From Paenibacillus sp. FSL H8-0548 (lineage in GTDB: Bacteria > Bacillota > Bacilli > Paenibacillales > Paenibacillaceae): a stretch of DNA of 64,000 nt. Under the pieces are notes generated by a model. It had not been told where the DNA came from, did not search any database, and worked only from the letters and a program-made list of their open reading frames with translations. The stretch's first letter is position 1. Each line of letters starts with the position of its first letter. The position numbers and the translations under genes were made by a program. Shown one piece after another: positions 18,119 through 28,121 of this stretch. The stretch is taken from assembly GCF_038630985.1 (NCBI RefSeq), contig NZ_CP152049.1, positions 3,739,501 to 3,803,500 of the forward strand, written 5' to 3'.

Positions 18119-19276
18119 ATGACAACCAAACTTGGTACTGGTGCTTTTTATACAGAGAAATACCGTAATTTATTTGAGGAGTATGGTTATAGCAAAGAGG
18201 AAATTCAGACACGTGTTGAGAATACTTGGACGGAGTTATTTAACGGAGATGAGCTGACACGTATTTATTTCGAGTCTGAGGATGATATGGGATATTTGCT
18301 TGATACTGGAAACATTGATGTGCGTACAGAGGGTATGTCCTACGGGATGATGATGGCCGTCCAAATGGATCACAAAGAAACTTTCGATCGTATCTGGAAG
18401 TGGACAAAAACTTATATGTACATGACGGAGGGTGAAAATGCGGGGTATTTTGCTTGGTCATGTAATACCGATGGAACTAAACGTTCAAATGGCCCCGCGC
18501 CAGACGGTGAGGAGTACTTTGCGCTTGCCCTTTTCTTCGCGTCACACCGCTGGGGAGATGGAGCAGCGCCTTTCGATTATAGCGTCCAAGCTCGCAATTT
18601 GTTGCATAGCTGCGTACATAAAGGCGAAAATAACGACGGCAATCCGATGTGGGAGCCTTCCAATCAGTTGATTAAGTTTATTCCTGATTGTCACTATTCA
18701 GATCCGTCCTATCATCTGCCGCACTTTTATGAATTGTTCGCGCTTTGGGCAAATCCAGTAGATCGCAGCTTTTGGAAGCAAGCGGCAGCCGCAAGCCGTA
18801 ATTATCTCCAGCTTTCATGCCATCCGGTCACCGGTCTCGCGCCCGAGTATGCTTATTATGACGGAACGCCGAATAATGAACGCGGCTACGGGCATTTTTT
18901 CAGCGACTCCTATCGCGTTGCTGCGAATATCGGCTTGGATACAGAATGGTTCGGCGTTGATGAATGGCAGCAGATGGAAGCGAACCGAATTCAAGCCTTT
19001 TTCTCTGGCATTGATCCTTCCGATTATAGGCGCTATACGATAGCAGGAGAGCCATTTGATGAGAAGTCGCTTCATCCCGTTGGATTATTGGCGACGAACG
19101 CAATGGCCTCACTTGCTTCAGCAGATGGACCGTATGCCAAATCTAGTGTTGAACTGTTCTGGAATACCCCTCTTCGTACTGGTGAGCGCCGCTATTATGA
19201 CAATTGTCTTTATTTGTTCGCCATGCTTGCACTTAGCGGTAATTTCAGAATGTGGATGCCTGAACAACAGATTTAG
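18119..19276 (+). CDS. GH8 reducing-end exo-oligoxylanase (Rex-type)
   Basis: A glycoside hydrolase family 8 protein of 385 residues with no signal peptide. It would act in the cytosol on imported xylo-oligosaccharides, releasing xylose from the reducing end (EC 3.2.1.156 type). The general-acid region DVRTEGMSYGMMMAVQ is near residue 60. Typical helices (YFAWSCNTDG, NGPAPDGEEYFALALFFASHRWGDG) follow, then FSDSYRVAANIGLD and YYDNCLYLFAMLALSG of the (alpha/alpha)6 barrel. The ATG at 18119 has GCGGAGG eight bases upstream, better than the upstream start at 18080. No xylan transporter or xylose genes are adjacent. Confidence 0.9.
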   Translation: MTTKLGTGAFYTEKYRNLFEEYGYSKEEIQTRVENTWTELFNGDELTRIYFESEDDMGYLLDTGNIDVRTEGMSYGMMMAVQMDHKETFDRIWKWTKTYMYMTEGENAGYFAWSCNTDGTKRSNGPAPDGEEYFALALFFASHRWGDGAAPFDYSVQARNLLHSCVHKGENNDGNPMWEPSNQLIKFIPDCHYSDPSYHLPHFYELFALWANPVDRSFWKQAAAASRNYLQLSCHPVTGLAPEYAYYDGTPNNERGYGHFFSDSYRVAANIGLDTEWFGVDEWQQMEANRIQAFFSGIDPSDYRRYTIAGEPFDEKSLHPVGLLATNAMASLASADGPYAKSSVELFWNTPLRTGERRYYDNCLYLFAMLALSGNFRMWMPEQQI

Positions 19277-19323
19277 TTCGCATTAATAATGATCAGCTAA
19301 TTTTATGCATATGTTTTCAAAAA

Positions 19324-19354
19324 AATAGAACCTGCATGAGATGCAGGTTCTATT
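19324..19354. terminator. Bidirectional terminator
   Basis: AATAGAACCTGCAT, GAG, ATGCAGGTTCTATT: perfect 14-bp arms between the convergent GH8 and Ycf48-like genes. Confidence 0.82.
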
Positions 19355-19381
19355 CGGGATGTTTTAGATTGATCTCAATCA

Positions 19382-20518
19382 CTATTCATTCCTATCACGT
19401 GGAATACTGATTTTCTTTGACCATGTTTTTCCACCATCTGTTGTCCTGTAAACAGCAGAATCAGTTATACTTGTATCTGCCATCCATCCTAGATCCTTGC
19501 TTGTAAAGGAAATAACACTCTCATAACCTCTGATTGGCTTAAGATTTGACCATGTTTTTCCTGCATCTAATGAACGGCCAATACCAATGACCTCGCCCGC
19601 AGGAGAAAAAGCTCCAAGAATCGCTGCTCCATCAACCAATTCAAAATTGCTTGGATGACCGCCCGGCGAAGCAGGTCCTTCCTTCACAACTCCTTCTGCG
19701 CCGCCAGGAGCAGCACCTCCTCCTGCAGTAGCCTGACTGATTACTTTTCGCCAATTAGATCCGTTGTCTGAAGAGGCATAAAGAGAATAAGATTGCTGAG
19801 ACATTCCTGCGCCTCCATAAAACTCTGCCCAAACCTCACTGCCGCTTGTGTGAATTTCCCCTCCACTGATTTCATCAGATTTCACCGATAATTTTGTTGT
19901 CCATGTCTCGCCTCCATCCAATGTTCTGGAGAGCTTGTATCCAAAACCCGGGACTACGATTAAAATCCAACCATTCTTCGCATCTTTAAAGTTTGCATAA
20001 CGAGTATTGGGTAATGTTGAAATTTTGGTCCATGTGTTCCCGCCGTTCGAGGTCTTATAGGCAAAAGCTCTCGTGTAGCCAAAGCCGTTTTGATCATCGA
20101 TAAAATGGATACGCTCGAGTTCTAAAGTGCCGGTTCGTATTTTCGTGAAGGTACTTCCACCGTCAGACGTATAAATAAGAGCGTTCGGTCCCGTTCTTGA
20201 AGACCTAGCAAGTGCCCAGCCAGTAGTATTCGATAAAAATTCAAGCTGAGTAAACTGCCACGTCCCAGTGTAGATCGATTGCCAGGATGATCCTGCATCC
20301 GAGGTTCCGAGCAGAAATCCGTTACCTGCTGCACGGCCGGTTGAGCCGTTAAGAAATTGAATAGCGCTGAAGTGGTACGGTAGGTCCCCTGCGGGAGTAC
20401 CGCTGAATAGATTATTTGCACTCGTTCCTTCAGATGCTTGTGTGACGGATACAGAAGATAGCAGACCCACCGCCAGCACCGCTGCGACTATCCTTCGTTT
20501 GAATTTAAATAGATTCAT
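19382..20518 (-). CDS. Secreted Ycf48/BNR-repeat beta-propeller protein
   Basis: About 378 residues. An N-terminal signal peptide (FKRRIVAAVLAVGLLSSVSVTQA, cleavage after the ASEG region) is followed by repeated BNR/Ycf48-type blades: TSDAGSSWQSIYTG, TSDGGSTFTKIRTG, TSNGGNTWTKIST, TLDGGETWTTKLS, SSDNGSNWRKVIS, SLDAGKTWSNLKP and TTDGGKTWSKKIS. I count seven Asp-box-like repeats, enough for a seven-bladed propeller. Despite the photosystem-related family name, in a Firmicute it is simply an exported propeller of unknown ligand. A Gly/Ala-rich loop (ATAGGGAAPGG) interrupts the fifth-sixth blades. AAGGAGG precedes tandem ATGs; the second is at better spacing. Confidence 0.85.
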   Translation of the reverse strand: MNLFKFKRRIVAAVLAVGLLSSVSVTQASEGTSANNLFSGTPAGDLPYHFSAIQFLNGSTGRAAGNGFLLGTSDAGSSWQSIYTGTWQFTQLEFLSNTTGWALARSSRTGPNALIYTSDGGSTFTKIRTGTLELERIHFIDDQNGFGYTRAFAYKTSNGGNTWTKISTLPNTRYANFKDAKNGWILIVVPGFGYKLSRTLDGGETWTTKLSVKSDEISGGEIHTSGSEVWAEFYGGAGMSQQSYSLYASSDNGSNWRKVISQATAGGGAAPGGAEGVVKEGPASPGGHPSNFELVDGAAILGAFSPAGEVIGIGRSLDAGKTWSNLKPIRGYESVISFTSKDLGWMADTSITDSAVYRTTDGGKTWSKKISIPRDRNE

Positions 20519-20627
20519 CATATGCCTCCTTCGGAAATTTAAACTATATTTTTTCCTTGCATAGAATAAACTACCCTTCCTCGGAGTAAACGAAACTTGC
20601 GAGAGCTATATCCTATATGCCATCAAC

Positions 20628-20677
20628 AAAAAAAAGCAGTCCATCAATACCAGAAGGTACGATGAACTGCTTTTTTT
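20628..20677. terminator. Terminator of the GNAT gene (minus strand)
   Basis: AAAAAAAGCAGTCCATC pairs with GATGAACTGCTTTTTTT, with A and T runs on both sides. It lies 15 bp after the minus-strand GNAT stop. Confidence 0.78.
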
Positions 20678-20691
20678 GTTTCGGAATTGGC

Positions 20692-21501
20692 TTAACGCCC
20701 AAAGGTGGAACGGGTCCACGCGACTTGCATGCCAGCACGCTCCATATTCCGTTGACTGGAAGATCCAAAGCGAGCTTGCGCTACCACAAGCTCACATCCC
20801 GCCAGCTGTGCTTCAAACATCCGATGGTTTAAAAGTGCGGTTTGCAGCCCTTGATTACGGTATGGCGGAGCAGTTGCTGCTAATGTGCAGGAGGCAATGC
20901 CTCCGTTAATATACATCACTCCGACACCAGCAGGCACATCGTTTAAATAAGCCAAAAAGATTTTCCAGCCTTCTCGATTCAATAACCCGATGTTATTATT
21001 CACAAAATGATGCTTATCGGCTAAGGACATGCCAGAGCCTAAACAATGAATTTCAGCATAATGCTCAAAATGCTGTTCACTATCTACTTCAATAATGCGA
21101 ATATTAGACGGCTCTGTTGCTCTATTCTCTCGTGGCAATCCGTATAGCACGGAGTGAAACCCATTTTGGTAAAAACCTAGCGCAGAGATCTTTTTGAATA
21201 GGTTAGCTGAGCAATGCACCGGATTTAGATCGATTTGGAAAGACCTGTCTCTAGCTGCGAAGAATGCTGCAATATCCTCTAAATAGCTGCTGTCCTCATC
21301 GGATAATCCCTTTGCACAATTAAAAATGGTCCATGGCATAGTTTTGATATAATAAGCGATTGTCTTGCCGAAGGCTTTAATTACGACACCTTCCGGATTC
21401 CCCTCTCGCTCGCCAATCGAGCTAATTCTTGACGTTAAATAATTGATTTCAGACTGTTGTATCCGCAGGGAAAGCTCTTCATCCATTACAGGGAGCAGCA
21501 T
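20692..21501 (-). CDS. GNAT family N-acetyltransferase
   Basis: A 269-residue protein. The C-terminal ~110 residues carry the GNAT fold: IRIIEVDSEQHFEHYAEIHC, a beta-bulge with VGVMYINGGIASCTLAATAPPYRNQGLQTALLNHRM (acetyl-CoA pyrophosphate loop RNQGLQ) and SSSQRNMERAGMQVAWTR. The N-terminal half is less conserved and may bind the acceptor. GAGGAAG lies eight bases before the ATG. The acceptor is unknown. It is followed by a terminator and is probably monocistronic, or read with the TerB-like gene 65 bp upstream. Confidence 0.82.
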   Translation of the reverse strand: MLLPVMDEELSLRIQQSEINYLTSRISSIGEREGNPEGVVIKAFGKTIAYYIKTMPWTIFNCAKGLSDEDSSYLEDIAAFFAARDRSFQIDLNPVHCSANLFKKISALGFYQNGFHSVLYGLPRENRATEPSNIRIIEVDSEQHFEHYAEIHCLGSGMSLADKHHFVNNNIGLLNREGWKIFLAYLNDVPAGVGVMYINGGIASCTLAATAPPYRNQGLQTALLNHRMFEAQLAGCELVVAQARFGSSSQRNMERAGMQVAWTRSTFGR

Positions 21502-21566
21502 AGTGGAATCTTCCTCACATTCAACTGGATTTTGAATTATGAAACCTAATCATCAATTAGTATTCC

Positions 21567-21974
21567 TTATTGGTTCAAAATCAGCTTTAATCCTTCAATT
21601 TTCAGCTGATCCATCCGAATAACCCAATCCTTAAACGCTTCATAGGTCTCGTCAGAGAAACCGAACTGCTGCTTCATTTCCATAGCAATTTTCTTTTCAT
21701 CGTCGTTATAATCTCCATCAACAAATATGAGCAGCAATATTTCCGCAAAGAAAATATGTTTCACATGCTCATCCTTCAGGTTGCCTATAATATCGGAAAG
21801 GTGCTTCTCAGATGAAAAGCTGGTCTCTGTCTGCTGGATTTCCATTTCTTCCATATAGGACTGCAGATAGCCTCTTTCTTTTTTATGCACGAATCCATCC
21901 GCATTTGCTACAAGATAAGCTAATTCGAGAAAAGCTACTTTATGTTCCTTCGATTGTAAAAAATGCAAAAACAA
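21567..21974 (-). CDS. TerB-like small acidic helical protein
   Basis: A 135-residue protein resembling TerB/DjlA-N domains: LELAYLVANADGFVHKKERGYLQSYMEEM, then AEILLLIFVDGDYNDDEKKIAMEMKQQFGFSDETYEAFKDWV. The two DG(D/F)...E segments could bind metal, as in TerB. A GTG at 21983 abuts the ribosome binding site; the TTG at 21974, eight bases after AGGGAG, is a better start. TerB proteins accompany tellurite-resistance systems, but no other ter genes are near, although a telA family gene lies 7 kb away. The function is unknown. Confidence 0.65.
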   Translation of the reverse strand: MFLHFLQSKEHKVAFLELAYLVANADGFVHKKERGYLQSYMEEMEIQQTETSFSSEKHLSDIIGNLKDEHVKHIFFAEILLLIFVDGDYNDDEKKIAMEMKQQFGFSDETYEAFKDWVIRMDQLKIEGLKLILNQ

Positions 21975-22126
21975 GCGATTCACTCCCTAGTTTCAAAAAA
22001 TGACTGTCTATAACTCTTATTCGACGCAGAGTGATACATTCCTACAATCATTTATGTCGTTTTCTTTTTTCTTATATGTTTAGTGCTCCTTCCTTTTTGT
22101 TTACATGTTTAAGAAAGGGACGGTGA

Positions 22127-22996
22127 GTGCTGATGCTACGAAATTCTAGTACAATGCAATTTTTCAAAGGTTTATACGGTCGCTTCAAAGATGATGATGT
22201 TCCAGCATTAGGAGCACAGCTTACCTATTATTTAATTCTATCGTTTTTTCCATTTCTTATTTTCTTGGTTAGCCTGCTCGGATTTATCGAGCTATCGGGA
22301 GATAGCGTCATCGCAGAGTTCATTCGCCTGCTCCCTTCTGATGCGAGCAAGATGATTACAGATATACTGGCGGAAGTGGTGAATAACGGCAGCGGGACCC
22401 TGCTCTCTATCGGGATGATCGCAACGCTTTGGTCAGCCTCTAACGGTATTAATGCTATTATTAAAGGCTTAAATAAGGCTTATGACATTAAAGAGCAGCG
22501 TCCCTTCTGGAAGGTACGAGGCATCTCACTGGTTACGACTATTTTTCTCGTTGTGGTCATTGCTTTGGTCATGCTGCTGCTCATTTTAGGCAAAGCTTTT
22601 GGTCAATATCTATTTGAATGGCTGAATGCTCCAAACAGCTTTCAGTGGATATGGAGCGTTCTTACCTATGCTATTCCGATTGCCGCCATGATTGGTGCGT
22701 TTACTCTCCTTTACTGGATTGTACCAAGCCGAAAGCTTGCGCTCAGAGAGGTGCTTCCAGGCAGCATCTTCACAACCTTCGGCTGGATGATTACTTCGCT
22801 GCTTTTTCAACTATACATGAACAGCTTCGGCAATTATTCAAAAACCTATGGCAGTCTGGGAGGAATGATCATTTTATTAATTTGGCTCTACATAAGCGCA
22901 ATCATCATCATTCTTGGCGGTGAGATCAATGCTACATTAGCGGCTAAGAATGTACGTACACCGCACAAAGAGGCTGCTCAGCATTGGCAGTTCTAA
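22127..22996 (+). CDS. YihY/BrkB family inner membrane protein
   Basis: A 289-residue polytopic membrane protein. The N-terminal YGRFKDDDVPALGAQLTYYLILSFFPFLIFLVSLLG is the YihY/UPF0761 hallmark. It is followed by WSASNGINAIIKGLNKAYDIKEQRPFWKVRGISL, then three further transmembrane helices and the C-terminal YGSLGGMIILLIWLYISAIIIILGGEINA. About six membrane helices are visible. The family was once called ribonuclease BN in error and its function is unclear. The GTG at 22127 or ATG at 22133 are both plausible starts after AAAGGGA. Confidence 0.92.
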   Translation: MLMLRNSSTMQFFKGLYGRFKDDDVPALGAQLTYYLILSFFPFLIFLVSLLGFIELSGDSVIAEFIRLLPSDASKMITDILAEVVNNGSGTLLSIGMIATLWSASNGINAIIKGLNKAYDIKEQRPFWKVRGISLVTTIFLVVVIALVMLLLILGKAFGQYLFEWLNAPNSFQWIWSVLTYAIPIAAMIGAFTLLYWIVPSRKLALREVLPGSIFTTFGWMITSLLFQLYMNSFGNYSKTYGSLGGMIILLIWLYISAIIIILGGEINATLAAKNVRTPHKEAAQHWQF

Positions 22997-23084
22997 GTCG
23001 GCTTGAAACTTGATTTGTTCACGCAGAAGAACCTCGCAGTGATTTGGGCATATGCTGAATCATCTGATATCGAGGAGTAATGTT

Positions 23085-23909
23085 ATGTATTCCAATGAAC
23101 AAAATAAGTTGAACGGAATGAATCCGTTTATTCATCCATATACCACCTTCCTTCAATGGAGAGCACCTTACCTGCCGCTTACCTTCGTTCTTGTGCATGG
23201 TGCATGGGCGGATGCCAGCTTTTGGGATGAAACCGCATTTGAATTACGCAAAATGGGCCATATCGTCTATACGCCAGAATATGCAGGACACGGTGCTGAC
23301 ACTAATAAAAACGTTACACATGGGATGATAACGAAATCCGTGGTTGATTTTATAGTCGGAAATAATCTTCAGCAGATTATTCTTGTTGGACATAGCTTCG
23401 GAGGCTCGGTCGTTCAGAAGGTGGCAGAGCAAGTTCCAAGCCGAATCAAACGGCTCGTTTTCTGGGATGCCTTTGTGCTGAATGATGGTGAGGCAGTAGC
23501 AGATGAGTTTCCAGAAGCAGCTAATTCATTTTTTCAGCAGCTAAGAGAAAGCTCTGGCAATGATACCATTATGCTTCCCTTCCCATTTTTTCGTGACACG
23601 TTTGTAAATATAGCGCCACTAGAGGTAGCACTGCAAATTTACAGTAAAATAACGCCTGAGCCTGCTAAGCCATTTTACGAGAAACTAGATCTCAAGAAAT
23701 TTTATAGTCTCAGCATACCTAGGAGCTACATCTACTTTACAGAAGACAATGTATTGCCTCAATTCAATGCGAATTATGGATGGCATCCTCATATGTCCAG
23801 TAGACTCGGAATATTTCGATACATTCAAGGCAATAGCGATCATATGTCAGCAACAAAGATGAATCCGGCAATGCTAGCTCAAAAAATCTATGAAGCAGGA
23901 AGAGATTGA
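23085..23909 (+). CDS. Alpha/beta-fold hydrolase
   Basis: A 274-residue cytosolic hydrolase of the AB_hydrolase type. It has the oxyanion strand FVLVHGAWADASFWD, the nucleophile elbow GHSFGG near residue 115, and a C-terminal acid/His region ending IQGNSDHMSATKMNP. The HGAWADAS and DHMSA..P features recall the salicylate-esterase/hydroxynitrile-lyase-like plant-type family and EstC-like bacterial esterases. The substrate is unknown. The ATG at 23085 sits seven bases after GAGGAG, so it is preferred over the ATG at 23052. Confidence 0.83.
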   Translation: MYSNEQNKLNGMNPFIHPYTTFLQWRAPYLPLTFVLVHGAWADASFWDETAFELRKMGHIVYTPEYAGHGADTNKNVTHGMITKSVVDFIVGNNLQQIILVGHSFGGSVVQKVAEQVPSRIKRLVFWDAFVLNDGEAVADEFPEAANSFFQQLRESSGNDTIMLPFPFFRDTFVNIAPLEVALQIYSKITPEPAKPFYEKLDLKKFYSLSIPRSYIYFTEDNVLPQFNANYGWHPHMSSRLGIFRYIQGNSDHMSATKMNPAMLAQKIYEAGRD

Positions 23910-23915
23910 TGTAAC

Positions 23916-23957
23916 AAAAAAAAGAGCAAGCAGCCTGATTGAGGCAGCTTGCTCTTT
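23916..23957. terminator. Bidirectional terminator
   Basis: AAAGAGCAAGC and AGCC pair with GGC and GCTTGCTCTTT. It separates the hydrolase from the convergent exported-protein gene. Confidence 0.8.
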
Positions 23958-23971
23958 ACGATTTATTATCA

Positions 23972-24481
23972 TTATGGAACATATTGCTGCACGATTCGAG
24001 AGATCTCTCCATCCTTCACAGTCAAATGATAGGGAAAGCTCTTCATATCCAAATCATCCTCAGTATTGATCAGTTCAACGAATTTCTCAACAGTGATAGA
24101 CTCATTCCATACGATATCTGCCTCTAGCACGTTTCCAGTACGATTGTATAATTGCATCAATACCTCCGCATCCTCGGCGATCACCAAATCATGCAAAGTT
24201 TCATCATCATTAATGATGTAATAATCGTTTGGGGGTCCATCAAGCTCCTCGCTGCCTTCTCGCTCAAGGAACTTCTCAGTTGCTTCAGAGCCTTCATACC
24301 AATTGATTTGATCAACAGACAAGTGATAGCGGTCATTCTTCAGTTGTACACGATCAATATAGCCCGTCTCCATTTCCGGGGTTTGTTCTACCGGTACATA
24401 ATCACGGCCTCCCGTCGGCGCAAAGCTAAAGGCCGTGAGACAAGCTATCGCAACTAATGCGATCATTGTATATTTTTTCAT
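23972..24481 (-). CDS. Small exported hypothetical protein
   Basis: 169 residues. The short positive start MKKY and hydrophobic TMIALVAIACLTAFSFA look like a signal peptide; the AIAC segment is a poor lipobox, so a lipoprotein is less likely. The mature part is acidic (ETGYIDRVQLKNDRYHLSVDQINWYEGSEATEKF, ADIVWNESITVEKFVELINTEDDL). It may be a small beta-rich secreted domain; I do not recognise the family. AAGGAGC precedes the ATG. It is monocistronic. Confidence 0.72.
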   Translation of the reverse strand: MKKYTMIALVAIACLTAFSFAPTGGRDYVPVEQTPEMETGYIDRVQLKNDRYHLSVDQINWYEGSEATEKFLEREGSEELDGPPNDYYIINDDETLHDLVIAEDAEVLMQLYNRTGNVLEADIVWNESITVEKFVELINTEDDLDMKSFPYHLTVKDGEISRIVQQYVP

Positions 24482-24587
24482 AGCGCAGACGCTCCTTTTA
24501 TATGGTCTATATTCTTATTCTGCTTACTTATAGTTTATAACGAATCCAGTGTGAAATAAGTTACAGAAAAGCTACAAAAAAAATAAA

Positions 24588-24611
24588 AACCTGTGTCATG
24601 CGCAGGCTTTC
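24588..24611 (-). terminator. Weak terminator after mmgE
   Basis: On the minus strand AAAGCCTG pairs with CAGGTTTTT and is followed by a T-rich run near 24575-24590. The stem is short. Confidence 0.45.
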
Positions 24612-24613
24612 AT

Positions 24614-26056
24614 TCATATGACAAAAAGATCGACAAACTGCTGCACGGACGTTTGCTCTAATGACTGCTGATTTTTGCACAGCTCCAGTATTTCAAGTGT
24701 TTGCTTAGCAGGAAAACGGCTTTTTAAATTCGTTTCGAATTTTTGGATAAGCTGCGGAATGGCCTCTTCGCGTCTGCGCCGATGCCCGATGGGATACTCG
24801 ATCTCTACACGATCCGAAGCGGTTCCATCCGTGAAAAAAATCTGAATCGCATTCGCAATGGAGCGTTTATTCTCATCCATATAATCAAGTGAATAGGCCG
24901 CTTCTTCCATTGTAATCATTTTGCTGCGCAGCTCATCAATTCTTGGATCGAGCGCAGACTCTTCTTCATAATGGTCAGCCGTTAAATTCCCATAAAGCAG
25001 AGCAATAGCTACCATATATTGAAGACAATGATCACGATCCGCAGAATTATGAAGCGGCCCTGTTTTGTCTATGATTCGCAAAGCTGACTCATGGGTAGTA
25101 AGGACAATTTTATCGATCTCATCTAATCTGCTCCGTATAAGCGGATGAAGCAAGATGGCACATTCCACAGCCGTTTGACCGTGAAACTCCGCAGGAAACG
25201 AAATTTTAAACAATATGTTTTCCATCACATAGCTTTCAAATTTACGATTTATAGAAAATGGATTGCCTTTAAACAAAACATCATAAAATCCCCATCCTGG
25301 TGCGGTAAGCGCAGATGTGTAGCCCATTTCTCCCTTTAATGCCAAGAGCGACAGACGTACAGCTCGGCTTGTTGCATCTCCGGCTGCCCATGATTTGCGT
25401 GTTCCCGTATTGGGAGAGTGCCGGTAGGTGCGAAGGGGATGCCCGTCAAGCCAAGCATGGGAAACCGCAGCAGCTATCTCGTCCTTTGATCCCCCTAGCA
25501 AAGCGGTTACAACTGCTGTGGAGGCAACCTTCACCAAAATGACATGATCGAGCCCGACTCGGTTAAAGCTGTTCGCAAGAGCAAGAACACCTTGAATTTC
25601 ATGCGCTTTAATCATGGCACTAAGCACATCGCGCATCGTTAGCGGAGCTTTGCCTTCGGATATATTTTTCCTGCTTATATAATCAGCTGCTGCGAGAATA
25701 CCCCCTAAATTGTCGGATGGATGTCCCCATTCTGCCGCAAGCCAAGTGTCGTTATAATCGAGCCAGCGAATCATACAGCCAATATTAAAAGCAGCTGTAA
25801 TCGGATCAAGCTGAAAGCTGGTTCCCGGAATCCGCGCCCCATGCGGTGTCACTGTTCCCGGGACGACAGGCCCTAATAGCTTCGTGCATTCGGGATATCT
25901 TAGCGCAAGAATACCACAGCCTAGTGTATCCATAAGGCAATACCGAGCAGTCTCGTAGGCTTCATCGCTTTCGATTCTGTAAGCTGCAGCATACTCTGCA
26001 ATCTCAACGATCACGCGGTCAAATTCTGTTCTTATGTTGCTAGTATTTATTAACAT
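24614..26056 (-). CDS. mmgE: 2-methylcitrate dehydratase, MmgE/PrpD family
   Basis: A 480-residue MmgE/PrpD-fold enzyme that dehydrates 2-methylcitrate in the methylcitrate cycle for propionyl-CoA disposal. Visible family segments are [27 protein letters not shown], the conserved [32 protein letters not shown] (Asp/His-rich active-site region near residue 105-135), [24 protein letters not shown], and [18 protein letters not shown]. The frame is open to 26107, but the ATG at 26056 with GGAGGAGG upstream is the proper start. It is the last gene of the seven-gene operon. Confidence 0.94.
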   Translation of the reverse strand: MLINTSNIRTEFDRVIVEIAEYAAAYRIESDEAYETARYCLMDTLGCGILALRYPECTKLLGPVVPGTVTPHGARIPGTSFQLDPITAAFNIGCMIRWLDYNDTWLAAEWGHPSDNLGGILAAADYISRKNISEGKAPLTMRDVLSAMIKAHEIQGVLALANSFNRVGLDHVILVKVASTAVVTALLGGSKDEIAAAVSHAWLDGHPLRTYRHSPNTGTRKSWAAGDATSRAVRLSLLALKGEMGYTSALTAPGWGFYDVLFKGNPFSINRKFESYVMENILFKISFPAEFHGQTAVECAILLHPLIRSRLDEIDKIVLTTHESALRIIDKTGPLHNSADRDHCLQYMVAIALLYGNLTADHYEEESALDPRIDELRSKMITMEEAAYSLDYMDENKRSIANAIQIFFTDGTASDRVEIEYPIGHRRRREEAIPQLIQKFETNLKSRFPAKQTLEILELCKNQQSLEQTSVQQFVDLFVI

Positions 26057-26079
26057 AAGATAGGTTCCTCCTCCGAGAG

Positions 26080-27201
26080 TTAGGATCGTTCCATGATCGG
26101 AAGCCACGGTAAACGCTCCGGTCCCGTGTAAGCAGCATTTGGCCGAATGAGCCTGTTGTGAGCACGCTGTTCAATGATATGTGCGGACCAACCGCTAATC
26201 CGGGACATAACGAAAATAGGGGTGAAAAATGGCGTCGGTATGCCAAGTAAATGATAGGCTGATGCGCTATAGAAGTCTAGGTTTGGAAATAGCCCCTTCT
26301 GACTGCGCATAATGGACTCGATTCGTTCGGAAATTTCATAGAGTCGTGTACTTCCGGCATCCTCCGATAATCGTTTCGACCATTGTTTGATTCTATCTGA
26401 TCTTGGATCACGGATGGTATAAACACGATGGCCGAAGCCCATAATTAACTGCTTCTTTGACAGCATTTGAAGCAATCCGCTTTCGGCTTCATCTGGACTA
26501 GCAAATCGCTTTATTAGATCCATCGCTGCTTCATTCGCGCCGCCATGAAGATTCCCGCGCAGCGTACCTATGCCTGTTGTCACTGCGGAGTAAAAATCGG
26601 ACAATGTCGCTGATGTAACCCGCGCAGCAAAGGTTGAAGCATTGAATTCATGCTCTGCATATAGAATGAGAGAAGCGTCGAGTGCTTTCTCATGGAGCCT
26701 GCTTGCCTTTACGCCATGAAGCAGCTGCAGAAAATGACCTGCAATACTGTCATCATCCGTGTCAGTCTCTATTCGAATGCCGCTTGTATGATAATGATGC
26801 CAATAAAGCAGCATCGAGGCGCTGCATGATAGCAGGCGATCAGCAATATCGTACTGACTATTGCCTGCCTCTTCCGGCTCTAAGGCGCCCAGCGCCGAAA
26901 CAGCTGTTCTCAGCACATCCATCGGATGCGTGCTCATAGGGAGCAGCTCCAAAATAGCCATTAGGCTTGCAGGAAGACTGCGAAGAGCACGCAGCTTGCC
27001 CTTATACGCCATCAGCTCAGATACATTCGGCAGCTTGCCATAGATGAGCAAATAAGCCGTTTCTTCAAAGGAGCCGTAGCTCACGAGATCCTCAATTGCA
27101 TAGCCCCGATAGGTGAGTTCTTTGCCTTCCTTGCCGACAGTAGAAATAGCTGTTTGCCCCGCGATTACATCTGCGAGTCCGCCTGTTTTTTTAGTCGCCA
27201 T
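26080..27201 (-). CDS. mmgD: 2-methylcitrate synthase / citrate synthase family
   Basis: A 373-residue citrate-synthase-fold enzyme condensing propionyl-CoA (and often acetyl-CoA) with oxaloacetate. Catalytic features are [13 protein letters not shown] with the first His near residue 220, [19 protein letters not shown] with the second His near 260, and [38 protein letters not shown] with the catalytic Asp. The short size and position in a methylcitrate cluster favour 2-methylcitrate synthase. The ATG at 27201 lies after GAGGAGG and overlaps the last codons of prpB by 11 bp, indicating coupled translation. Confidence 0.93.
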   Translation of the reverse strand: MATKKTGGLADVIAGQTAISTVGKEGKELTYRGYAIEDLVSYGSFEETAYLLIYGKLPNVSELMAYKGKLRALRSLPASLMAILELLPMSTHPMDVLRTAVSALGALEPEEAGNSQYDIADRLLSCSASMLLYWHHYHTSGIRIETDTDDDSIAGHFLQLLHGVKASRLHEKALDASLILYAEHEFNASTFAARVTSATLSDFYSAVTTGIGTLRGNLHGGANEAAMDLIKRFASPDEAESGLLQMLSKKQLIMGFGHRVYTIRDPRSDRIKQWSKRLSEDAGSTRLYEISERIESIMRSQKGLFPNLDFYSASAYHLLGIPTPFFTPIFVMSRISGWSAHIIEQRAHNRLIRPNAAYTGPERLPWLPIMERS

Positions 27202-28090
27202 CGCTTTTGTCCTCCTCACGACTGCTATACAGCTGATCAAGCTTCTCCTCATAGCTGAAATAGTCTAGAAAATCATAAAGCTCAGCCCTCGTTTGCATCT
27301 GTTCTAGAACCGTTTTTTGCGTACCCTCGCGTCTGATTGTCTGGTAGACCTGCAGCGCGGCGGCGCTCATCGCTCGAAAGGCCGATAACGGATAAAGAGC
27401 TAGACTGACGCCAGCGCTTCTTAGCTCCTCGGTAGTATAAAGCGGGGTTTGGCCAAATTCTGTGATGTTCGCTAGAATGGGCACCTTGACCGCATCGGCA
27501 AAAGCACGGTAATCCTCGAGTCTTGCAACCGCTTCAGGGAAAATCATATCGGCACCAGCCTCGACGCATGCACATGCCCTCTCGATCGCAGCATTTAATC
27601 CCTCGACTGCCAGTGCATCTGTACGAGCCATAATAACGAATTGTGAATCCTCCTTGGCGTCCGCCGCAGCTCTGATTCGATCGACCATCTCTTCTTGACG
27701 CACGATCGCTTTATTAGGTCGGTGACCGCATCTCTTGTCGGCAATTTGATCCTCGATATGGACACCTGCAGCTCCTGCTCGGGTCATAAGCTTTATCGTG
27801 CGAGCGATTTGAAAAGCGCCGCCAAAGCCCGTATCCACATCAACTAGCAAAGGCTGCTCGGTCGCGCTTGTAATTCTCCTAACCTCCTCAAGACTGTCCT
27901 GCAGCGTTGTTATGCCCAGATCCGGCAAGCCAAATGCTGCATTCGCTACGCCTGCGCCAGATAGATATAAAGCTCGAAACCCTACTCTCTCCGCCATAAT
28001 TGCCGAATAAGCATTTATCGTTCCAGCCACCTGCAGCGGCTTTTCGAGTGTTAGCGCTTTACGAAGTCGATCTCCAGCTGAATGACCCAT
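27191..28090 (-). CDS. prpB: Methylisocitrate lyase
   Basis: A 299-residue isocitrate-lyase-superfamily TIM barrel that splits 2-methylisocitrate into pyruvate and succinate. Family residues include [39 protein letters not shown], the metal-binding DVDTGFGG and the catalytic loop [18 protein letters not shown] (KRCGH near residue 120). The open frame reaches 28198, but the ATG at 28090 behind AAGGCGGTGG gives the usual PrpB start. In Bacillus the orthologue (yqiQ) follows mmgE; here it precedes mmgD, a reordered operon. Confidence 0.95.
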   Translation of the reverse strand: MGHSAGDRLRKALTLEKPLQVAGTINAYSAIMAERVGFRALYLSGAGVANAAFGLPDLGITTLQDSLEEVRRITSATEQPLLVDVDTGFGGAFQIARTIKLMTRAGAAGVHIEDQIADKRCGHRPNKAIVRQEEMVDRIRAAADAKEDSQFVIMARTDALAVEGLNAAIERACACVEAGADMIFPEAVARLEDYRAFADAVKVPILANITEFGQTPLYTTEELRSAGVSLALYPLSAFRAMSAAALQVYQTIRREGTQKTVLEQMQTRAELYDFLDYFSYEEKLDQLYSSREEDKSDGD

Positions 28091-28121
28091 TCCCACCACC
28101 GCCTTCTGAGAAAAAAAACGA